Assembly (NCBI GenBank): GCA_947630735.1
Contig: CANRIR010000004.1
Span: forward strand, 1-64,000
Direction of reading: 5' to 3'
DNA from: an uncultured Marvinbryantia sp.
GTDB lineage: Bacteria; Bacillota; Clostridia; Lachnospirales; Lachnospiraceae
Length of the DNA stretch: 64,000 nucleotides
In this document: positions 58,918 through 64,000 of the stretch, piece by piece
Layout of the letters: every line of letters begins with the position of its first letter
How positions within the stretch are numbered: position 1 is the first letter of the stretch
The notes under the pieces: model-generated
What the model was told of the DNA's origin: nothing
Database searches by the model: none
Seen by the model: only the letters and a program-made list of their open reading frames with translations
Program-made: the position numbers and the translations under genes

Positions 58918-61122
58918 ATGGAGACAGAACTTTTGGCGCCCGCAGGCTCCTACGAGAGCATGATCGCCGCGTTTGCGGCGGGAGCCGACGCGGTTTATAT
59001 CGGTGGAAAGCGCTTTGGCGCGCGTGCCTATGCGGACAACCCAAAGGACGAGGACATCCTGCGGGCTGTTTCCTACGCGCATGAGAGAGAAAAAAAACTG
59101 TATCTGACGGTCAACACCCTCCTGAAAGACCGGGAGATGGAGGAGCTGTACGCTTATCTGAACCCCTTCTACCGGGAAGGGCTGGACGCCGTCATCGTGC
59201 AGGACTGGGGCGTATTTTCCTTCGTGCGGGACGCGTTCCCCGGGATGGATATCCATGCCAGCACCCAGATGGGCATTACCGGCGTGTACGGGGCGAAGCT
59301 GGCAAAGGAGATGGGGGCGTCCCGCGTGGTGACGGCGCGGGAGCTCTCCCTAAAGGAGATAGCCGCCATCCATGAGCGCGCGGACATCGAGATCGAGAGC
59401 TTTGTGCACGGCGCGCTCTGTTTCTGCTATTCCGGCCAGTGCCTGTTCAGCAGCCTCATCGGCGGAAGGAGCGGGAACCGGGGCAGGTGCGCCCAGCCCT
59501 GCCGCCTTCCCTACGATCTTCTGGACGAGCGGGGCGCTCTCAGAGAAAAAGACCGGTACCTTCTAAGCCCCAGGAATCTGTGCGCCCTGGATCTGCTGCC
59601 GGATATCCTGGACGCCGGCGTGTATTCCCTGAAGATAGAAGGGCGCATGAAGAGTCCGGAGTACACGGCGGGTGTGACGCGCATATACAGGCGCTGCCTG
59701 GAGCGCCTTGCGCAGCGCGGGCGGGACGGATATTTTGTGCGCGAGGAAGAAAAAAGAGAATTGCTGGATCTGTATGACCGCGGCGGTTTTTCCACAGGCT
59801 ATTACCGCCGGCACAACGGCCCGGAGATGATCTGGGCGAAACGGCCGTCCGTGCCCCAAAAAGATACGGCGCGCAGCGAGAAGCTTGCGGACGAGCTGCG
59901 CAGGACGTTTTTAGAACCGGAAAATTCGGTAAAAATTAATGGGAAATTAAGACTTTGCGCCCAAAAACCTGCTATACTGGAGGTAAGCTGCAAAGGACGG
60001 CAGGCGCAGGTTTCGGGGCCTCTGGTGCAGACGGCGCAGAGCCGCCCCCTGACGAAAGAGGAGGCGGAGCGCCGGATCCGGAAGACCGGTGGAAGCGGCT
60101 ATGTGTTTGACCGGCTCTCGCTAGAGGCGGAGGACGGGATCTTTTTCCCGGCAGGGGAGCTGAACCGGCTGCGCAGGTCCGCCATCGACGCCCTGCGCGA
60201 GGAGATGGCAGAGGAGTACCGCCGGCAGGACGGATCCCTGCGCGGAGCGAAACAGCGCGAAGATCAGGGGGCGCCGTCCGATACGGAGCCTTCCGCGTGC
60301 ACGCTGACGGTCTCTTTGGAGGATGCGGAGAGTTTTTCATCGCTCTGCCGCATCCAGGAAGTGCGCACCATCTGTCTGGACTGCTGCGCGTTCCCTGCGC
60401 GGAGGGCATTTTTGGAAAGATCCGCGGAATATATAAGGCAGGCCCATGAGACGGGCAAGGAGTGCGTGTATATCCTGCCATGGATCTTCCGTGAGCAGGC
60501 GCTGTCCTATTACCGCTGGGAGGATGCGGGGAAGGTCCTTGAGCTGTACGACGCGGTTCTTCTCAGGAACCAGGAGGAATTTGCGTTTCTGCGGGAGCAC
60601 GGCTACAGCGGGCGTATGGCGGCGGACTGGAACCTTTACACCTTCAACCGGGAGGCGGCAGGGTTCTGGAGACAGGCGGGCCTCTCCTGGGATACGGTAC
60701 CGCCGGAGCTGAACCGGCATGAGATCCGGGAGCGCGGCTGCCGGGACAGTGAGCTGCTGGTGTACGGATATCAGCCCCTCATGGTCACGGCCCAGTGTCA
60801 GGTGAAAAATACCATGGGCTGTGAAAAAAAGCCGCGCACGCTGTATCTGAAAGACCGCATGCAGAAGCGGTTCCGGGTCGTAAACCGCTGTATGTTCTGC
60901 TACAATGTCATATACAACAGCACGCCGCTGGAGCTGTACGCAAACGCGGAAGAGATCAAAAAGCTGGGGCCTCGCAGCATCCGGCTGCAGTTTACAAAGG
61001 AGACGGCGCAGGAGACCTTAAGGACCGTGCGGGATTACGCGGATGCCTTTTTCGGAACCGGCCGTCTGGAACGGGATGTAAAAGAATTTACAAGGGGGCA
61101 CTTCGGGCGCGGAGTGGAATAG
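58918..61122 (+). CDS. Peptidase U32 family protein (tRNA/rRNA hydroxylation type)
   Basis: The 734-residue protein begins TELLAPAGSYESMIAAFAAG and ADAVYIGGKRFGARAYADNP, the U32 opening. SFVHGALCFCYSGQCLFSSL with IGGRSGNRGRCAQPCR is the Cys-containing signature, and YSLKIEGRMKSPEYTAGVTR follows. The C-terminal part includes LVYGYQPLMVTAQCQVKNTM and further Cys (NRCMFCYNVIYN), suggesting an Fe-S cluster. Members such as RlhA and TrhP hydroxylate rRNA or tRNA; protease activity is historical. The ATG at 58918 follows AGGTGAGG closely. It lies eight bases before the ftsW-like gene. Confidence 0.9.
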   Translation: METELLAPAGSYESMIAAFAAGADAVYIGGKRFGARAYADNPKDEDILRAVSYAHEREKKLYLTVNTLLKDREMEELYAYLNPFYREGLDAVIVQDWGVFSFVRDAFPGMDIHASTQMGITGVYGAKLAKEMGASRVVTARELSLKEIAAIHERADIEIESFVHGALCFCYSGQCLFSSLIGGRSGNRGRCAQPCRLPYDLLDERGALREKDRYLLSPRNLCALDLLPDILDAGVYSLKIEGRMKSPEYTAGVTRIYRRCLERLAQRGRDGYFVREEEKRELLDLYDRGGFSTGYYRRHNGPEMIWAKRPSVPQKDTARSEKLADELRRTFLEPENSVKINGKLRLCAQKPAILEVSCKGRQAQVSGPLVQTAQSRPLTKEEAERRIRKTGGSGYVFDRLSLEAEDGIFFPAGELNRLRRSAIDALREEMAEEYRRQDGSLRGAKQREDQGAPSDTEPSACTLTVSLEDAESFSSLCRIQEVRTICLDCCAFPARRAFLERSAEYIRQAHETGKECVYILPWIFREQALSYYRWEDAGKVLELYDAVLLRNQEEFAFLREHGYSGRMAADWNLYTFNREAAGFWRQAGLSWDTVPPELNRHEIRERGCRDSELLVYGYQPLMVTAQCQVKNTMGCEKKPRTLYLKDRMQKRFRVVNRCMFCYNVIYNSTPLELYANAEEIKKLGPRSIRLQFTKETAQETLRTVRDYADAFFGTGRLERDVKEFTRGHFGRGVE

Positions 61123-61130
61123 ACAGGCCT

Positions 61131-62498
61131 ATGGATAATCTGATCATTCAATTTTCCAGATACGCGATCCTTTTTCTGATGGCGATCTATACGATGCAGA
61201 GCTTCCTGGTGTTCGCAAAGCGGGAGGAGGACGACAGGGAGTTTCTTTTTCTGCGCCAGGATCTGATGATGTTCATGATCCACTTTATCGCGTTCATCGT
61301 TCTGTTCCTGGAGACGCGGGACCGCGAGATCCTGTTCTTTTACGGCGCGCAGTTTATTTTTCTGGCGGCGGCGCTCGTGTTTTACCGCAATCTTTATCCG
61401 CGCGCGTCCAGGCTGATCGTCAACCACATGTGCATGCTGATCTGCATCGGCTTTATCATGGTGACGCGCCTGTCGCTCACCACGGACAGGATCAGCGCCT
61501 ACCGCCATTTTCAGATCACGGCGGCGGCCACGGCGGCGGCGCTCGTGGTGCCCGTGATCATCCGCAAGGTGCGCGTGATCACAAAGTGGACCTGGTTCTA
61601 CGCGGCTGTCGGCATCGGCCTTCTGGGGCTGGTGGCGGTAGCGGCCCCGGACAGCTACGGCGCAAAGCTCTCCCTTACCGTCGCGGGCGTGGCGGTGCAG
61701 CCGTCGGAGTTTGTGAAGATCCTGTTTGTGTTCTGCATTGCCGGCATGCTGGGCAGGGCAAAGAGCTTCCGCGATATCGTGACCGCCACGGCGGTGGCGG
61801 CCGTCCATGTGCTGATCCTGGTGCTGTCCACGGATCTCGGCGGCGCGCTGATCTTTTTTATCACCTATCTGATCATGCTCTATGTGGCGACCAGAAATGC
61901 GCTGTACCTGTTTGCCGGCTTCGGCTCCGGGGCCGCCGCGGCGACCGCGGCCTATTTCCTGTTTTCCCACGTGCGCGTGCGCGTGCAGATCTGGCAGGAT
62001 CCGTTTGCCGACTATGCCGCAAGCGGATATCAGGTGGCGCAGTCCATGTTTGCCATGGCGGCCGGCGGCTGGTTCGGGACCGGGCTGATGCAGGGGACGC
62101 CGGAGCATATCCCCATCGTGGAGCAGGATTTCATGTTTGCGGCCATCACGGAGGAGCTTGGGAGCGCGTTTGCCATCTGCCTGATCCTCATCTGTATGAG
62201 CTGCTACATCATGTTCGTGAACATTGCCATGCGGCTCTCCAACCGCTTTTACCGGCTGGTGGCGCTGGGGCTCGGGACCATGTACGGCGTGCAGGTGTTT
62301 TTGACCATCGGCGGCGCCATGAAATTTATCCCCATGACCGGTGTGACGCTTCCGCTCGTCAGCTACGGGGGAAGCTCCATGCTGAGCACGGTGCTGATGT
62401 TTGCGATCATACAGGGCTTATATATCCTGCGGGAAGACGAGGAGGAGCAAATTGAGAGGAACAGGGAAAGGGAACTTGCAGAGAGAAGATTCTTCTAG
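61131..62498 (+). CDS. FtsW/RodA/SpoVE-family peptidoglycan polymerase
   Basis: SEDS proteins polymerise lipid II into glycan strands with a class B PBP. The 455 residues have about ten membrane helices. The key segments are LSLTVAGVAVQPSEFVKILF (the S-E-F-x-K motif), VLILVLSTDLGGALIFFITY, the loop EHIPIVEQDFMFAAITEELG with the catalytic-loop Asp/Glu, and FIPMTGVTLPLVSYGGSSML near the end. An extended N-terminus of ~150 residues adds helices before the SEDS core. It is followed by an overlapping class B PBP gene, its probable partner. Whether it acts in division, elongation or sporulation cannot be told. Confidence 0.92.
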   Translation: MDNLIIQFSRYAILFLMAIYTMQSFLVFAKREEDDREFLFLRQDLMMFMIHFIAFIVLFLETRDREILFFYGAQFIFLAAALVFYRNLYPRASRLIVNHMCMLICIGFIMVTRLSLTTDRISAYRHFQITAAATAAALVVPVIIRKVRVITKWTWFYAAVGIGLLGLVAVAAPDSYGAKLSLTVAGVAVQPSEFVKILFVFCIAGMLGRAKSFRDIVTATAVAAVHVLILVLSTDLGGALIFFITYLIMLYVATRNALYLFAGFGSGAAAATAAYFLFSHVRVRVQIWQDPFADYAASGYQVAQSMFAMAAGGWFGTGLMQGTPEHIPIVEQDFMFAAITEELGSAFAICLILICMSCYIMFVNIAMRLSNRFYRLVALGLGTMYGVQVFLTIGGAMKFIPMTGVTLPLVSYGGSSMLSTVLMFAIIQGLYILREDEEEQIERNRERELAERRFF

Positions 62499-64000
62499 GC
62501 GAAAGATCGATGTGCCCGCGTTTTTCTCCGAGAGGGAAGCGCCCCCGCAGTATGCGCCCGTGCAGCCGCCCCCGCAGAAAAAACCGTCTTCCGGCAGGCA
62601 GCGCAACAAGGTGTACGGCAGGGTGGCCTATCTGTTCTCCGCGCTGTTTCTCTCCCTGGTGGGTTATCTGGTGTATTTCAACGTAAATCTGTCGGAACAG
62701 ATGCGCGCGAACCCGAACAACCACAAGATGGAGGAGCAGAAGCAGTATGTGGTGCGCGGCACGATCTACTCCGCGGACGGGGAGGTGCTGGCGGGAACGG
62801 ACATCGACGAAAACGGCAGTGAGTCGCGCGTATACCCCTACGGAAGTATGTTCGCGCATGTGGTCGGCTACACCACAAACGGGAAGGCCGGCGTGGAGGC
62901 GGCTTACAACACGGACCTTCTCACTTCCAGCACATCCATTGTGGACCAGGTGGAGAAGGGCGTGAAAAACGAGAAGGTGAGAGGGAACAGTCTGATCCTG
63001 ACGCTGGACGCGCAGCTTCAGCAGGCGGCTTACGAGGCCATGGGGCAGTACCGCGGAGCGGTGGTGGTCATGGAGCCTTCCACCGGACGCATCCTGGCGA
63101 TGGTGTCGAAGCCGGATTTCGACCCGAATCTCATGGAGCAGAACTGGGATTATCTGATCTCGGAGGAGGCGGGGAGCCCGCTTTTGAACCGGGCGGCGCA
63201 GGGCCTTTATCCGCCGGGCTCCACCTTCAAGATCCTGACGGCGCTGGCGTTCATCCGCCAGAACCCGGACTACGCGTCCTACCGTTACGACTGCACCGGC
63301 TATATCTCCCGGGAGGATGTGACGATCCAGTGCTATGACGGCGAGGCCCACGGCACACAGAGCCTGCAGGAATCCTTCCAGCACTCCTGCAACACCTCGT
63401 TTGCAAACATTGGTCTGGGGCTGGATCTGGACGCCTTTGCGGATCTTTGCGGGGATTTTCTGTTCAACCGGGAGCTCCCGACGCTCCTTCCCTACAACAG
63501 CAGCCAGTTTAAGCTGAACGGGCATTCCTCCTACGGGGATGTCATGACCACGTCCATCGGCCAGGGAGATACCCTGGTTACCCCGCTGCACATGGCGCTG
63601 ATCACCAATGCCGTGGCCAACGGCGGGGTGATGATGCGGCCTTATCTGGTGGAGCGCGTGGAGAACGTGGAGGGCGTGGAAGTGCGGGAGACAAAGCCGT
63701 CCCAGTATAAGCGGGTGATGACGGCGGAGGAGTCCCGGGTGCTGACAGGCTATATGCAGAGCGTGGTGGAGGGAGGCACGGCCGCCGCTCTGTGGAATGG
63801 ATCCTACTCTGTGGCGGGCAAGACCGGGTCCGCGGAATATGAGGTGAACACAGGCGCGGGGGATGAAAAAGCGGTCTCGACGCACTCCTGGTTTGTGGGA
63901 TTCTCCAACGTGGAAAGCCCAGATATCACGGTGAGCGTGATCGCGGAGGACGGCGGCACGGGAAGCTCGGCCGCGGTGCCTGTCGCGAAGGCGGTATTCG
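62452..64000 (+). CDS. Class B penicillin-binding protein (3' end outside window)
   Basis: The frame is open from a TTG at 62452, with GAGGAGG at 62440-62446, to the window end; TTG 62476 is an alternative start. The 516 visible residues comprise a Pro-rich cytoplasmic lead, one helix (RVAYLFSALFLSLVGYLVYF), a pedestal region (YVVRGTIYSADGEVLAGTDI), and the transpeptidase domain. The SxxK motif is in GLYPPGSTFKILTALAFI, SxN in SFQHSCNTSFANIGLGL and KTG in SVAGKTGSAEYEV. It overlaps the FtsW/RodA gene, so the pair forms a SEDS-bPBP synthase. All three active-site motifs are present. It is cut at 64000 within the final strands. Confidence 0.9.
   Translation, partial: MRGTGKGNLQREDSSRRKIDVPAFFSEREAPPQYAPVQPPPQKKPSSGRQRNKVYGRVAYLFSALFLSLVGYLVYFNVNLSEQMRANPNNHKMEEQKQYVVRGTIYSADGEVLAGTDIDENGSESRVYPYGSMFAHVVGYTTNGKAGVEAAYNTDLLTSSTSIVDQVEKGVKNEKVRGNSLILTLDAQLQQAAYEAMGQYRGAVVVMEPSTGRILAMVSKPDFDPNLMEQNWDYLISEEAGSPLLNRAAQGLYPPGSTFKILTALAFIRQNPDYASYRYDCTGYISREDVTIQCYDGEAHGTQSLQESFQHSCNTSFANIGLGLDLDAFADLCGDFLFNRELPTLLPYNSSQFKLNGHSSYGDVMTTSIGQGDTLVTPLHMALITNAVANGGVMMRPYLVERVENVEGVEVRETKPSQYKRVMTAEESRVLTGYMQSVVEGGTAAALWNGSYSVAGKTGSAEYEVNTGAGDEKAVSTHSWFVGFSNVESPDITVSVIAEDGGTGSSAAVPVAKAVF

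Overview
The window reads as an ordinary chromosomal stretch of a high-GC, anaerobic, spore-forming Clostridia, most likely a Lachnospiraceae-type gut bacterium. This is an inference from content: a SpoIVA-type spore coat protein, a SleB-type hydrolase with cell-wall-binding repeats, LuxS, a giant BadF/HgdC-type activase, an LplABC-type sugar ABC transporter, the salvage end of cobalamin synthesis, and sigma-70 promoters with Gram-positive Shine-Dalgarno sites. Nearly all genes are on the + strand. The exceptions are the activase (15810-20081), a tRNA-Thr, a DUF1292 gene and luxS. I see no prophage, transposase, CRISPR array or rRNA.

Layout. 1-6.8 kb: the end of an Ig-like surface protein, a beta-propeller/HD-GYP sensor, an OmpR-type two-component pair, a short SIR2-like protein and a PRTase-like protein. 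6.9-11.6 kb: hisH-hisF, ung, and a two-gene proton-channel motor pair resembling ZorA/ZorB of Zorya but with no effector genes. 12-15.6 kb: an LplB/LplC/LplA-type ABC importer. 15.8-20 kb: the activase. 20.3-30.3 kb: tgt, yajC, leuB-ilvD-ilvB, then serC-serA-DUF1015. 30.4-36.9 kb: glgB, a CsoR/InrS-like metal sensor, a CbiMN-Q-O-type nickel/cobalt importer and an esterase. 37-43.5 kb: tRNA-Thr, gltX, a UvrD-like helicase, a DUF1292 protein, a GlgX-like GH13 protein that has lost its catalytic residues, and a DUF5662 protein. 43.6-50.5 kb: a 177-bp palindrome, luxS, trpS, a PAS-GGDEF-EAL protein, mgtE, cysK and a SpoIVA C-terminal-half gene. 50.7-53.3 kb: two secreted cell-wall-binding proteins. 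53.4-56.8 kb: cobT-cobU-cobS-(cobU-like)-cobC. 56.8-64 kb: ruvAB, zapA, a U32 peptidase, an ftsW/rodA-type gene and a class B PBP cut by the window end.

The points most worth a second look are: (1) the stand-alone SpoIVA C-terminal half, whose probable sigma-E promoter and ribosome-binding site are interleaved with the two arms of the cysK terminator; (2) the GH13 protein with conserved regions I-III degraded; (3) the orphan ZorAB-like motor; (4) the His-rich metal sensor beside a probable CsoR-type operator and the Ni/Co importer; (5) two related palindromic repeats at 43582-43758 and 53328-53395; (6) an LplA-type binding protein with no lipobox; and (7) a P-loop-defective CobU paralogue in the cobalamin operon. 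Promoter calls were made by eye from -35/-10 matches with 16-18 bp spacing. Family assignments come from recognised motifs, with no database search.
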